Positions 1 through 11,853 of a stretch of 64,000 bases of DNA are shown in pieces; position 1 is the first letter of the stretch; every line of letters starts with the position of its first letter. Under the pieces are notes generated by a model. The model did not search any database. It was given only the letters and a program-made list of their open reading frames with translations, and was not told where the DNA came from. A program made the position numbers and the translations under genes. The stretch spans positions 72,892,756-72,956,755 of the forward strand of contig CM060731.1 of the NCBI GenBank assembly GCA_030704615.1, in the 5' to 3' direction. The stretch comes from Takakia lepidozioides. Taxonomy: Eukaryota; Streptophyta; Takakiopsida; Takakiales; Takakiaceae.

Positions 1-28
1 AGAGAACACATATAAAGGTGATACTGAT

Positions 29-730
29 GTGGTCGCACTTCTACCCCTTCCCCCATCATTTGCTCATAGGTCTCCAAGGCCTCCATCCCGCGCCCCTGCT
101 GTGCATATCCTGCAAGCATGGCGTTCCATGACACCAAATCTCGTTCAGCCATACTGTTGAACACTCCCTCCACATCCTCAATGCTTCCACATTTGGCATA
201 CATGAGCCACGAGGGTATTGTTCAGAATCACATCTGGTACAATTCCAGCTTTGGCGATGCAACCATGCACCTCTTTGCCCTTTTCCAGGGCTGCCAAGCT
301 TGCACACACACTGCAAACACACACAAACGTGATGTGATTGGGCTTCACCCTTTCCCCCATCATTTGCTCATAGGTCTCCAAAGCCTCCATCCCACGCCCC
401 TGCTGTGCATACCCCTGCAAGCATCGCGTTCCACGACACCACATCTCGTTCAGCCATAGGGTTGAAATTAACTCCCTTCGCATCCTTAATGCACCCACAT
501 TTGGCAAACATGTCCACCAGGACAGTGTTCAGGATGACATCTGGTACAATTCCAGCTTTAACGATGTCACCATGGACCTCTTTCCCCTTTTCCAGAGCTC
601 CCAGGCTTGCACACGCATTTGCAAACACAAACAAATGTGATGTGGTTGGTTTTCACCCCTTCGCACATCATTTGCTCATAGGTCTCCAACGCCTCCATCC
701 CGCACCCTTGCTGTGCATATCTTGCAATCA
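29..730 (-). pseudogene. PPR (PLS-type) repeat fragment array
   Basis: Read on the minus strand, three successive units of about 303-306 bp encode degenerate pentatricopeptide repeats, with recognisable pieces such as GKEVHGDIVKAGIVPDV, MAERDVVSWNAML and GRGMEALETYEQMM. The unit length fits one P-L-S triplet of about 101 residues. PPR proteins normally bind organellar RNA. Here the reading frame breaks repeatedly (for example at about 370 and 480) and no start, targeting peptide or terminal E/DYW domain is visible, so this is a fragment or pseudogene that runs off the left edge. The same repeat family is found inside the CACTA element at 38.8-40.4 kb, so this may be another mobilised copy rather than a decayed resident gene. 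The PPR call is firm; the status as pseudogene is an inference from the frame breaks. Confidence 0.75.
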
Positions 731-1190
731 TCACATTCATCATCTTTGTTTATCCATTGTGAAAGGAATGGATGACAAATGGAACGTGGTGGATCGTGGG
801 AAACAGAGTCACGCCACTGACACCACGATCTGGACTCAAAAGAATCCCAAATTGACCCTACACACATAAACGAAAAAAAAGAGAGGTCAAGCTTTATATG
901 GTCGAGAATTTGTACCAAACCTAGTACAACCTGTATGCAACAAAGATACATGAACACACTATCACATGTCCACAACTACATACAATCTCACTCCACCTTT
1001 GTGGTGAGAGCTCACACGATAATGCAAGATTTGAAGGATTCCATTGTTCATGAGGCCTTCCCAATCTTTTGGCACAGATAAGAGGAAGAAAGAAACCTAC
1101 TTGTATCCTGTCCAACTGCAATTCACAGTTGACCGCAAACCCACACAAACTATCCAGTCCATTGTTCCTTTGTCTTCATTGGACTCCCTC

Positions 1191-1626
1191 TCACATCTCC
1201 ACAAGAGCTGTGGGCAGCGTCCTCTCCCGAATGCTAGACAAAGGGGCCTTCTGGTATGTAGAATTCCAGGGACCACCATCTTGTGCAAAGTAGTCCATTG
1301 GGTAGGACCCCACCTCAATCTCTTCTGCCTCATCTGGATTGGTCACCTCCAGTCCATGTCTATGCTCCCCCTTGTCGATCCCTAGTTCAAAAGCAGATCC
1401 ATTCTCCAACACAATGGTGTCTACCCCACTATCCTTGCTAGTAACGCCTAAGCCTGGAATCTCTTTGTAACTCAACTGAGATATACTTTGAGCTGCAAGA
1501 TCATCAACTTTAGTCCCCAGTGCTTCCTCTTTATGTTGCATGGTACATGTGCTCAGCTCTGACAAGGACAGACGACCACTGGTTGGTGAGGAATCTTTAC
1601 AAAACTTAGAACCTGCTCTGGCTCAA
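1191..1626 (-). CDS. possible exon of an unrecognised gene
   Basis: An open frame of about 145 codons on the minus strand starts behind an acceptor-like GAGCAG and ends at a stop at 1191. The product is acidic and Ser/Thr/Glu-rich, with a normal amino-acid mixture (for example SYKEIPGLGVTSKDSG), and has no domain that I recognise. It lies about 660 bp downstream of the uS9 gene on the same strand, so it could be part of a separate downstream gene. No convincing partner exon was found. It may equally be a chance open frame. Confidence 0.2.
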
Positions 1627-2287
1627 GAAGAAAACTGTTATGCGGCTGGATTGTCATAAAGAAACACAAAAGATGCTTGCAATTCAGGTAGATGCAAGTG
1701 GCCAATTGGACACAACCTGAAATGGTGGAAAAACAGCACTCACACTTAAATATCTTAATTGATGAGTCATCTCTACAATTTGAAGCTGGTTTCAGTCTAT
1801 CCAGAAGTGAAACTAGTTTATAGGGTTTCCTCTTTCTGGTCTCCCTCAGCTACTGGACACTGAGTGGATTAGACTGCACAACAAACTGTCATCTCCCTTG
1901 TAGAATATGGTTGAAATACTTCAATACTAGGGTTGGATCCATACGAAGTGCTTACAGCTTCTCACGTTCTTACAGCCCCACGTTTTGACCTCGGCTTTGA
2001 GGTGAGCCACGAGCAACTGCATTAGGTTAGCGATAGTAGGTTGGCAAGACCACAGCACCACAACATTATCAGAAGAAACAGGAGAACTGCTGTAGAGACT
2101 CATTTCTCTGCATTCCCTCAATCTGGCTGAGCTTGCATCATTGCCCACATAGCTCCAAGAGCCCCCCAAGTGTCAAGAGAGAGATATATCCGACTGAATA
2201 ATTTTTGCGAGAGAAGATGAAACAAGTACAAGGCAGGTTTGTGCCCCAACCATTTTCCTAGATGAGATACTAAATTCCGCCTCCTGA

Positions 2288-3382
2288 CTAACGCTTAGAG
2301 AATTGAGGGGCCTTCCGCGCTTTATGCAAACCATATTTCTTTCTCTCGACGCGGCGTGAATCCCGGGTCAGTAGCCCTTGCTTCTTTAGAGGATCCCGGT
2401 TAGCCTGGTTGGCAACAATCAACGCCCGTGCTATCCCTAGAAGAATTGCCTGTGCTTGTGCCGACAAGCCACCCCCTTGTGCCTTTACAATAGTGTCATA
2501 CTTGCTCTCGTAGCCAAGGCTGGCCAGTGGGTACTTCACTGCTTGGAGCCAAACTGGATTCCCTTGCAAGTATTCCTGCACAGAGATGTTTCAGAACAGG
2601 TCATCTGAGACCATACGGCTCCTCTATTTTCCCTCCAGAATGCTTACACTAGTCCTCACACTTTGGCTCCAAGTCTATGAAGTGCATAATACATTGGTGT
2701 ACCCAGCTAAATATGTTAAAGACGGTTGTACCCATAAACCCCATGGCCTAGATCGAGCCTTAACGAGAGAGAGAGAGAGAGAGAGAAAGAAATAAAGAAA
2801 AAAGAAAAATACTTTGGAATGTGCACAGCCAGGAGGATTCAAGGGACAGGGTAGAACAGAGTAAGGACTAGTTCACGACACATCAAGTGTCGCCCTAAGA
2901 CAAAGTGCCTCAAGCAGGTACTTAAAGCTGAAGGCTACCGTCTAAGGGTTGGGAGAGATTGAGAGGAGACATACCTGTGCAGGTCGGTTATTAATGATAA
3001 TCTGGCCAGTCCCATCAATCAAAACCACGCGAGCTACCGCACACTTACGCCTGCCAGTGCCCAGCAACCGCTGCGCCGCAAAACCCCCAGGCAAACCTTG
3101 CTTCACCCACTGTTCCAAACTCTGCTTACCCTCGACAGCTAAAGAAACTGGAGCCAACCCGGCCATGTCCGCCCGCAGAGAGAGAGAGAGAGAGGCCCCA
3201 GGGCTCACTCTCACACTCACAGGGGCGGCCTTCACAGCCGACTTCAAGCTCAGCCCTGAGAAACCAGATTGCCCAACTCTCGTAATTAGTTTCTCCTGCA
3301 ATGAGATGCAGGCCAAGGAGGTGGAAAGGAGAGCCACAGCCTGCCCTGCCATGCCTGCTGTCCACGAGCTTAGCCCACACAA
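2288..3382 (-). CDS. RPS9: chloroplast 30S ribosomal protein uS9 (nuclear-encoded)
   Basis: There are two exons on the minus strand: 3382-2975 and 2575-2288, joined by a 399-bp intron with donor CAG|GTATGT and acceptor TGCAG|GAATAC. The product is about 231 residues. The first 90 or so are rich in Ser, Ala and Leu and lack acids, which suits a plastid transit peptide. The mature part begins near [15 protein letters not shown], continues with the conserved [11 protein letters not shown] and ends in the hallmark [11 protein letters not shown], where the basic C-terminal tail of S9 reaches the P-site tRNA. The bacterial-type sequence and the N-terminal extension point to plastid rather than cytosolic ribosomes; mitochondrial targeting cannot be excluded. 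A GA/CT microsatellite at 3178-3196 is translated as a Ser-Leu run in the extension. No frame damage was seen. Confidence 0.9.
2765..2786. repeat. (GA)n microsatellite in the uS9 intron
   Basis: About eleven uninterrupted GA dinucleotides lie in the single intron of the uS9 gene. A second short GA tract lies in exon 1 (3178-3196) and is translated. Confidence 0.9.
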
Positions 3383-3539
3383 CCCTCCCTGCCTTCCTAT
3401 GCCTGCCTCCAGCCCGTCCTCGGCACTATGTCCCAGACAGTTATGGAGTTCGGTACAGAATACAAAAAAGGCTATGCTCTGTTAGACCGTGGACCAGGGA
3501 TAGATTCCAATATCCCGGTGTATATTCCTAAATGATTCT

Positions 3540-4357
3540 ATGGCCTGTGATGAAGATTTGGTGGCCTGGGGTCAAGGTATCCGAGGGGCCTAGGGTATGT
3601 GAGGAATCTTTGTTGCCTATGATAGATTGTTGTAAAGATTGTATGTCCTAGGGTGCCAGGGCTCTCCTTGTATTTTCCCTTTTTTGTGGTACTCATTAGG
3701 CAGCTGCCCAGACAAGGAGGGCGCCAAATGACAAAGGAGGGAAAAGGGGAATCCATAAGAGAAGTAGTTTTCATGGGGAGGGAGTGCTCTTGCAATGGTG
3801 GGGATGATATGAATTTCTTTTTGTGAAGATTGGATTTGTAGTCAGATGGTAGGAAATTGAAAAAACACTTGCAATCTCCTACCATGCAGGTTTATATGCA
3901 CATATGTGTAGACTGGGCAAAGATTACAGGTGAAAGAGCAGGCTTATCTCATTGAATGCAACAGTGAGTACCTCTACTGATGTTAGATTTTCTGATTTTT
4001 GAAAGGATACCCATTCTCCACAGAAAACCATGTAGGACGAGGAGAATTTTCGGTTGATGTGTAAGGGACATTCAATATGGATTTAGACTCTTGTCTCAAA
4101 TTTAGGCTACCAGTATGTCTAACTTGGTGTGCGTCCACACTAATATACATGCTGACACATTGGCTTGAGTCTCCTTTGGATAATGTAAGCATGCACCTGC
4201 TTTCCAGCTTCTAGGCTTTTCACCTTCCTGCACTTCCGCATGAGAATGACAATGGACAAGAAACTTTGTCGTCATCTGCTTCTCTTTGCACATTCACCTT
4301 CAGGGCCCTTATTCATCTTTGCTCAACTTCTATTAATTTATTATGTCATGGTTTGTG
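3540..4357. other. stretch without supported gene
   Basis: This is upstream of the uS9 gene. Short open frames occur on both strands but none shows a domain, coherent exon structure or family resemblance. It probably includes the uS9 promoter next to 3383, but no specific element could be assigned. Confidence 0.5.
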
Positions 4358-4775
4358 TTTTTTTGGGGGCCCTGCGTATGCAGAGCCCCCTAGGTACTAG
4401 TAACTAGTAAGTGAGTAAGTAATAAGTGAGAGGGGAAGAAAGCCCCCGACTCTCCTTATATACCCTCAGAGGGCGGTGGGACCTTCTAGAAGCCCGCCCC
4501 GCCCTCAGCGGTGGGACCCTTCTAGAAGGTTGTCTCCGCTTCTCCAAGCCTATGGCTACTGGTCCCACTGCCGCACCATCCATGTATTAATGTCCCTGGC
4601 ATGGGGTGCGCAGTTTTCCGGGCCCTCTCCAAGCCTTCTTCTTAGAGCATCACCACCCTTGAGCCCGAAAAACTCCATGTAACACCATATATATATATAT
4701 ATATGACGCCAGCCGAAGCTAGCGTAAATAAGAGCCTCTTCCCCGTGTGGTACTGCCCCCTTTCGGGGGTGGGCT
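4358..4775 (-). mobile_element. LINE 3' untranslated region and tail
   Basis: Minus-strand sequence following the LINE stop codon at 4776. It contains a small GC-rich hairpin (CACCCCCGAAAGGGGG), a TA-dinucleotide run (about 4687-4704), a TATATAAGGAG box (about 4454-4464) and ends in a run of seven A (T7 at 4358-4364 on the plus strand) after GGGGGCCCCC. The A-run is consistent with a LINE 3' end. The TATA-like box and paired GGGGGCCC ends also resemble a solo LTR, so the assignment is tentative. Confidence 0.4.
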
Positions 4776-6800
4776 CTATGGTAACAAGAAACAGTTACTA
4801 AGCGGCAAGCTGGCCGCTTTCAATCTTTCTTTTGTTGAGAATATGGCTGTTAGTGAAGTGATGGCCGTGAGGTGTAATGTTCGTAATAGGGGGGTGGTAT
4901 ATTTATGAGGTAGTTTAAGGTTTTCTTTTAGGATTAGACTGTTGTGACAGTGAGCTCCCCCTCTAACACCAGCGGTGATAATTGACAGAGGGGTAGTGTT
5001 CCATCCATATTGACAGAGGGCTAGAACTAGGGGTTCGTATTTTTCACGTTTGAACATAATGGATTGGTCGGGATCTCTGTCATGACAGAAGGCAAATTCA
5101 ATGATGTGGATAGTGAGGGAGGGGAGTGGACCTGTTGGTGCTGCCGACGAGATGAGGAGTCCTTGGACAAGAAGAATATCTGGACATAATCTTGCCAAAT
5201 AGAGGCATGGATTAATGAGGTTGTACCATCTAGTTTTAGGGTGTGTGAAAAGAAGTTTATGGAGTTGCCAAACTCCTTGATTATGTCAAGTAATGTGAAG
5301 TCCATGGATAATGGGATGTTTACAGTGGAGAAGAAGATACGGCCATGTGTCCACTCGAGGGGGTTGGGAATAACATAACGTGCAATGCCTGTTAGGATAT
5401 AATAGAGGCCAAAATAAATTACGTCGTTGATTGCCCATGTATTGTCCATATCGAAATCGGAACATTTGTTTAATTTGGGCATCAGTGAGTAATGGAGATT
5501 TCCAGAAGTGATTAGACATATGGTGGAGCAGCTGAGGTGGCGTAACCCATTTGGATATGTAGGGTTTTAGATAGGTATGCACGGATTTGATCCACAGTTT
5601 CTTCTGTCATATGCATGCAGGTCCCGAATGGGGGCTATGTCCGGGAATCTAGCTTTAATGAATGTCAGCCAGAATGGATATGTGTGTGTCAGATGAATAG
5701 GGTCAGTCGTGGGGCAAGTAATAGGTTGGATGGTTCCAAGTTGGGCAAGTTTGTCTGCTATCTCATTACCTGTGATACCTATATGGGATCTTACTTTGTG
5801 GAGATGAATTTGTATTAGGGATGAGTCTACAATATCTATGATGGCCTTAATGAGATGAATGTCAGGGTGATGAATTTGGGAGGAGGGTTTAAGGTTTTGG
5901 TTAGAGAGGAGATACAAAGAGACTAAGCTTATCCGTAAAGAGGTAGTAGTTGGTCGAACCAAATGACATGGTAGTGCTTTCAAGGCATCATGTATAGCCA
6001 TGAGTTTTACACATAAAATATTTTGACGATCTAGAAGACGGTTGTATGTTCTTGAGTTGTTATCGGGAGAGTATGTACCATACCCTGCATGTGCATCTTT
6101 TAGGGAGCCATCTGTATATACACATTGGTGGGGAGGGAATTTTGAAGGGGCTAAGTTTGTAAAATCCGGCATTTGTCCAAATGGGTGTTGTTGTTGGGCT
6201 GATCAAGGTGGTCGTGGGGCACGGTCATATTCCATGGTTTGTCTTGGTTGATGCGAGGGTAGATGTAGGGCATTTGTTGAACATCTTCAACTCTTCCCCC
6301 TCTCTCCATTTACAAGCGATCCGGGACACAGCTGGAATCCTACACATTTCCTCAAACTCAATGATTTATGACTGACACGAGGCTTGTCTTGCAACATTTT
6401 ACAATAGGATTGGATAAATTTCTTTTGATTATGTCGAGCTTGCTCTTTGGTAAATATTATAAGCAGCTTTTTTGGCGTCTCGGCCAATTTTGGAGATTGA
6501 TTTAATCCATGTTTGAATGTCATCATCATCCTGAGGTACCGGGAAAGCTGCATAACATGCATGGATTGTACGGAGGGCTGTGATATGTGGGGCGTTTCTC
6601 CATTGGGGGTCTCGTGGAGTGGTTGAGAGTACTGTAATAGCTTTTCGGACTGTGTGATGTGTGTTTAGTTTTTTTTTGCCACTGTATTCTTTGTTGCGTT
6701 CTAGTTAAGTATCCTCCATTTATTTTGGATCTTCCAATTGGGGGGGGGAGGTGTGAGCCACTATACATGTATCTAACGTGCTTTCTGTGATTTGAGTAAA
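4776..6800 (-). pseudogene. LINE ORF2 C-terminal part: linker, RNase H, zinc knuckle; RT missing
   Basis: Reading leftwards: 6800-6290 is a degenerate linker of the kind found between endonuclease and reverse transcriptase. 6172-5600 is an RNase H domain (VYTDGSL with the first catalytic Asp, GNEIADKLA with the last). 5582-5280 is a Cys/His region (CTLC...LLLHC). 5198-4776 is a conserved C-terminal segment with ITAGVRGGAH. The reverse transcriptase domain that should lie between linker and RNase H is absent: the two abut near 6250-6290, so about 1.5-2 kb has been deleted. The RNase H also lacks the expected second acidic residue (CVKLMAIHDAL in place of an AEL-type motif). With several frameshifts this copy is dead. 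It is the 3' portion of the LINE whose endonuclease is now at 14.72-15.43, 35.95-36.14 and 42.4-42.7 kb. Confidence 0.75.
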
Positions 6801-6804
6801 AATT

Positions 6805-6880
6805 ATGACTGCCACATCAGCCGGATATTGACACGTCAGCAGGCCCACGCCAAATCAACGCCCTCCGCTCTCCATTGTGT
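6805..6880. repeat. orphan terminal fragment of the A/B transposon family
   Basis: A 75-bp GC-rich stretch between the LINE and the truncated transposase holds TGCCACATCAGCC, GACACGTCAGC and CCCACGCC, matching the subterminal TGACGTGGC-type repeats at the other ends of elements A/C and B. It lies exactly at one breakpoint of the inferred inversion and is best read as the remnant of a second family member. Confidence 0.5.
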
Positions 6881-7369
6881 CCCATGGAATAGACATGTCC
6901 GCTCTCTTCCCTCCCTAGGCATTTGGCACTTTTGGGTCGCCTGATCCGAAGACAATTCGAAGGGTATTTGGGTATGTTGTTATTGATTGATGCGGCTTGT
7001 GAAAATTGAATGTTGAAATGCAGATCCGCCATTTTTCTTCCAGAAAAAAACAAACTGAAGCAGTAGTCCCGGGCGTCACATATGATCCAAGGAACTTTCG
7101 CCGAGGCTCTCCAAGTACTCTGTATCTACCAGGGCGCACTCTCCACTGGCTCACATAAGCCGTCTCATCACGGTTTTGGAAAGAGTATTTCAACAACTTC
7201 CCGTCCAAATCGTACACCTCTTTCTCCAAGAAAATGGAGCCATTCTGAAGCTCAAACCGGGTAGCCAAAACATGTTCCAGAACAATTGCGAATCCATTGT
7301 CAAGGGCTTCTTTGGAGAAATGCACTGGTTTGTCGTCAAAAAAAAACTCTGCTTCGGAGGAAGCCATGT
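6881..7369 (-). pseudogene. element A transposase, N-terminal remnant with internal deletion
   Basis: The minus strand encodes a start (MASSEAEFFFDDKPVHFS) and about 105 residues homologous to the N-terminus of the element B transposase (17.3-19.3 kb), including PGRYRVLGEPRR and GSYVTPGTTA. The next 1.2 kb or so of the gene is deleted. Homology resumes with LRIVFGSGDPKVP and a mutated version of the following segment, then stops abruptly at about 6881. The missing C-terminal half begins at precisely the next codons at 33,725 on the opposite strand, so the two pieces were once one gene. Inactive. Confidence 0.8.
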
Positions 7370-8236
7370 TACGTCCCCGAGCGGGGGGTTCTCTTTCCTG
7401 AGCTGCTCCTTCGCGAAATCAAATGATTCAGCTTTGTACCACACTGGGTGCACATGAAATGAGGCGGAAGCACCCATTCCTTGAAGATTGTGCATATTCT
7501 GGTATTCCATCTAATCACCTGTGAATTTACAAGGGAAGGTTCCTGACAAACTGCCGTCAAATTAACGTATGTGACCTGCAGTCTGCATTGTCTTCTGAGC
7601 AATGCTGACAGATGATCCATCAAGTTCTGGGGGTCACCTCAAAACAATAAAAACCCGCCGACTTCCTTGAAGACAGCCTGAGGATCCCATGCAGTGATGA
7701 TGGGAAGAGAATTGAAGTACTTAGATCATTTGTCAGGCCATACTAGATTCACAATGTCTGATCATGTTGATGCTTTCAAGAATATGCATGAAATGGCCCA
7801 AAACTCTCCACGTACGCATATTCCGTGAAATCCTTAGTAGGCCTCATGGTAAGTACTTTGAGAATCCTCATCCATGACGATGAACGGTGATATTAATGAA
7901 GTCGTCACAAAAAAGACACGTGTCAATTTTATGTTTGCACACGCCAACAACCCAAAACAGCCGCGTAAAGGAACAACTGTCCCAATTAGGTTACGCTATT
8001 TTCTCCAAAAATGTACATTCCAGTATTGGACACGCAAGAGGGAATCCAACGGTTCCAGGGACACTCCCAAAACGACGGGACCCCGCAAGAAAGCGAGTAT
8101 GTTCATCTTTCTTGTTTCTGCACTTAGAGGAAGAGACTCGGCAGTCAAGCTGGAGAGGGTTCCTTGTTCGGTTTGGAAGATGAGGAAGTCATTGTATTTT
8201 ACATCGCTTAGAGAGAGGCTTAGATCAAGAGAGCAA
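7370..8236. promoter_or_regulatory. divergent intergenic region of element A
   Basis: This 0.87-kb region separates the start of the transposase (minus) from the start of the ParB-methyltransferase gene (plus). Element B has the same head-to-head arrangement (19,262-20,009). It presumably holds both promoters, but no TATA box or operator could be assigned with confidence. An upstream open frame from 7874 runs into the first exon; its upstream part has no counterpart in element B. Confidence 0.45.
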
Positions 8237-8712
8237 ATGACGAGGCGTCGCATGCAAGATGGTGCAACGCTTAGGCAGCATGTAAACTTGGAGACAGGTC
8301 AAGCAGAAGAGCATGTAGGAAGTGAGAGTGAGGTCGCCGCAGTCGTAGCGACGGCTGGAGCAGTGAGCGTAGGTAACCAGACAGTGCCAGCCGAGTTCAT
8401 GCCCGAAGACAAGAGAACAGGGGGAGGAGCAATGGACGCCATACAAGGAGGAAGTCTGCAAACCCTACATCAGACAAAAATGGTGAGCACTCCATATCCG
8501 CATACTACTGTTTTCATTACTCTTGGTGTTCTCCCTTCCAAGTGGAATTCAATAACATGGTTTTTCTTGTGTTTAGACCGATGAAAAAAGGAAGAGGAAA
8601 GCTGAAGAGGCCGATCCGAGCGATGTAGCCACGAAGCCGAAGAAGGCGAAGGGATCCGTAAGTTGTCTCAAACGCACTTCTCCCTCTTTACTGATGGTCC
8701 CCAGATGTGAGA

Positions 8713-9679
8713 AAAGCGATGATCGGTGGCGATCATCGCTTTACATAATAATGAAGTTGGTGTTGTAGTTCAGCAGATTCAAGAAGGCAGGCAGTCAAGA
8801 AAGTATACGTTTCAAGGCGAAAGTGATGATGGGTGCCGACCATCACTTTCGCCATTGCTTTATTTAAGCATAGAATGCCAATTTCATTGTGATGCAAGAG
8901 TGCCAGGGAACTAAAGTCGCATCTTGCAATGACGTAGAAGTGATGATCGGTAACAATCATCGCTTTAAGGTCCATTCCCTTCTTGTTCAGATCAGTTTGG
9001 AAATGGCGTGGTCGTTCAGGAAAGTGATGATCGGTGCCGACCATCACATTCAGCTCTCATGGTTTGTGCATCCCTTGGCAGTTACATTGTGATGGTCGGT
9101 AACGATCATCACTTTCGGTAATGACTGGATATTACCCCAAAATCCAAACTCGCATTGCAACCCTTTGTAGAATGAAATGCTTTAGGTTGAAAAATGTCCA
9201 TCCCACTTCAGATCTGGAATTGCAGTAACAGAAAAGCGATGGTCGGTGGCGATCTTCGCCTCCAAGTCTACTTCTTTGCTCTAAATCTCATACAATGAAA
9301 TGCGGAATTCTGCTGGAAAGTGATGATCAGTGCCGACTATCACATTCAGACCTCATGGGTTGTGATTCCCAAGGTAGTTTGATTGTGATGATCGGTACCG
9401 ATCATCACTTTTTGAACACTAAAAAGTTCAGTGAGTGAAAGAAGGGATTCTGACTAAGAGTGATGATCGGTGCCGACCACCACATACAAACCTCGTGGGT
9501 GTGTGCATCCCAGTGTTGTCTTGTTGTGATGTTCGGTACCGATCACTACTTGCATCATCCTGATGGTCGGCACCGATCATCGCAGGCTAGTGAGAACTGA
9601 GTCAAGGTGCATTGGGAAACCAACTAGAATTTCCATTCATTTGTTAGAAGAGAAAGTGATGGTCGGTACCGATCATCAC
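8713..9679. repeat. element A palindrome array, intron 2 (12 copies)
   Basis: Twelve palindromes of 24-38 bp lie in intron 2, centred near 8727, 8834, 8952, 9035, 9100, 9246, 9331, 9396, 9471, 9537, 9572 and 9667. The consensus half-site is GTGATGRTCGG with a 2-4 bp centre; the copy at 9385-9408 is perfectly symmetric and that at 8713-8742 has 13-bp perfect arms. Three pairs (9021-9112, 9317-9408, 9458-9549) form a recurring composite of about 92 bp in which two palindromes face each other across a conserved spacer (CTCATGGGTTTGTGCATCCC-like). Spacing is otherwise irregular (35-146 bp). Confidence 0.95.
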
Positions 9680-11598
9680 TGTTTAAAAATGTTTGTTTCC
9701 AGAAGACCAGTTGAATGTTGCTCTTATGGGTTTTGGGTATGCAGAAAAATGTAAAGTCTAAGCAGGCAAAAACAGATGCAAAGGGCTCTGGAGAAGGGAA
9801 CGACTCCACAAAGAGTTCTGTGAACAGCGAAGACACAGACGAGCCTGAATTGCACTACCTTGACAAGGTGAAAGAACTTATGTCAAAAGGTAAATTACAA
9901 GGAGGTTATTAGGGACATGATCGTCTCTGGAGGACGTCTTGAAATCCCACTCTGTCGGATGATCTCCATGCCCGTTGTTCGTCCTCCACTTTCGCATGGC
10001 ATTACCAAGTTGGAAACAAATTTTGTGCATGGGTATAGAATGGGTGCATAGGTGTTATACGTCTCACTGAATGATACTAATGGTCACAACACAAAAGTGA
10101 GCCCAAAGATTACGGACAACTGGGATGATTGCTGGAAGGATGTGAATGACGAGTTCAAGGACTCTCTGCTATTTGGACATAACACCCAGCAGTTCTGCAA
10201 CCACATGTTCTATGTCTGGGACGGGAACCATCGCCTGCTAGCTTGGATGGGGTACATTGCAAAACACCATTCAAAAGACAAGGACAAGCATTGTGTTGTG
10301 GAGGCAATGGTTCTGGATCCTAGGAACAACATCGCGAGACTTCTGACAGCTATGCATGACGTGAACAAGTAGGACATCCAAAAAACCCCCATTGTCTTTC
10401 AAATTGCATGTTGTGCGCATTTCAAGTCCAATCGTCAAAATTTTCTTACTTATGCAATGTGTATTCCGTGTTTGCAGATCGATAGAGAAATCGCATGTTA
10501 CTACGAGCTTGGTCCACACACTATTCCGTATTCAGAGAATTGGTTTGATGAAACTTGATGAGTACCACACTGTGCTACATCCTGATGTAATCAAGAAGTG
10601 CGAAACAGGAAGAGCTGCAGGGACGTGGTACTCGTTGGCCCGAGATGCATTTCTGGAGTACATGTATGCGGTATGGCCCAACCCACTTCTTCCTATCTTC
10701 TTCAATACAAATTTGTAATCGTATGTGTTCTAATCCAATTGTTGTTATATGCAGCAAGAACTGGCAGAGGCCGCCGAGAGGAGGAAATCTGAGTACTACG
10801 GCACTATAGCAGAAGAGCTGAGGACTGCTAAAGGTGTTGGAGCAGCCATAAAGAAGGAGTACGAGATAAGGAGAACGAAGCTGATGTCCGCCTTCCTAAA
10901 GCAATTGAGAATAGTGGATCCCGGACTTGGGGAGGAGTTCCTTCTCCAAATCAAAGCCCACTACGACAAGCATGTACATCCAGAGATGCAACAGGAGAAA
11001 TTGCACAGGCTGGCGCTTTCCATGGTCGACCCCCAGACAAAAGTTAGATGGCTTGAGATTTGGAACTCGGATCAGACGGTGAAGGATCTGAATCAGTTCC
11101 CAAAAAGCACAATCCAACCTGACACAAAGGTCGAGGTAATAAGTGACGTTGTTTTTTATCAGTGGCTTCACAAGGCCACATTTTGGAGTCAGATATTTGT
11201 CGATTCAAGTGCCTATGTATATGAATTATCCTGTAGCTTTGTCATGCGCAATTATGATAGATGTACCCATTGCAGCTGCAGAAACGCGTCATTCTTGTCC
11301 TGGAGCAGAATTTGAAGGATTTGAATATTTCGATGGTCTCACCACCACAGATGAGCTTGGAGGCTTACATAAGAAAGTGGAAAGGTCTCACGTGGCGGTA
11401 CTGTTTCTTCCGCGAGTTCTCCAAGGATGGTAACGTATTGAGGTCGAACGATTTCGACAGTCAAGTTGGAGGGGAATGGGCGATGATGCGTGTTGTGTAC
11501 AGGTGCAGTACCTAAAGCCTATCCCTCACATTCTGTGAAATTCTGTCATGCCTCATTGAGAAAAGGTTAATATTTCTTTTCTCCTACATAGCAGTTTG

Positions 11599-11853
11599 GT
11601 GATGGTCGGTATCGATCATCACTTCCACTACTCTGGTCTTCTCCAGTGAAACAAATGAATACTGCAGATAATGTCCATGTTTCCATTCTTAATCCTACCT
11701 CTGTAATCTAGGCAGTTTGATTCTGATGAATGAAGTGATGGTCGGTGCCGACCATCACATTTCCCAGTTGAGCAGTCTACATAATCATAAGGATTTGCCA
11801 ACCCATGTTGCATTCTCTCTCATGTGAAAATGATGATCGCCACCGATCATCAC
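11599..11853. repeat. element A palindromes, intron 6 (3 copies)
   Basis: Three more members of the same palindrome family at 11,599-11,622, 11,735-11,758 and 11,831-11,853, all inside the intron between exons 6 and 7. Confidence 0.95.

Noticed and set aside
4350-4785. Solo LTR (TG...CA with GGGGGCCC-type ends and a TATA box)
   Set aside because: No matching target duplication was found, and the LINE reading frame stops at 4776 with this as natural 3' sequence ending in A7. Kept only as an alternative.
8713-9679. CRISPR-like repeat array
   Set aside because: The repeats are true palindromes with irregular spacing and similar spacers, inside an intron of a plant transposon gene.
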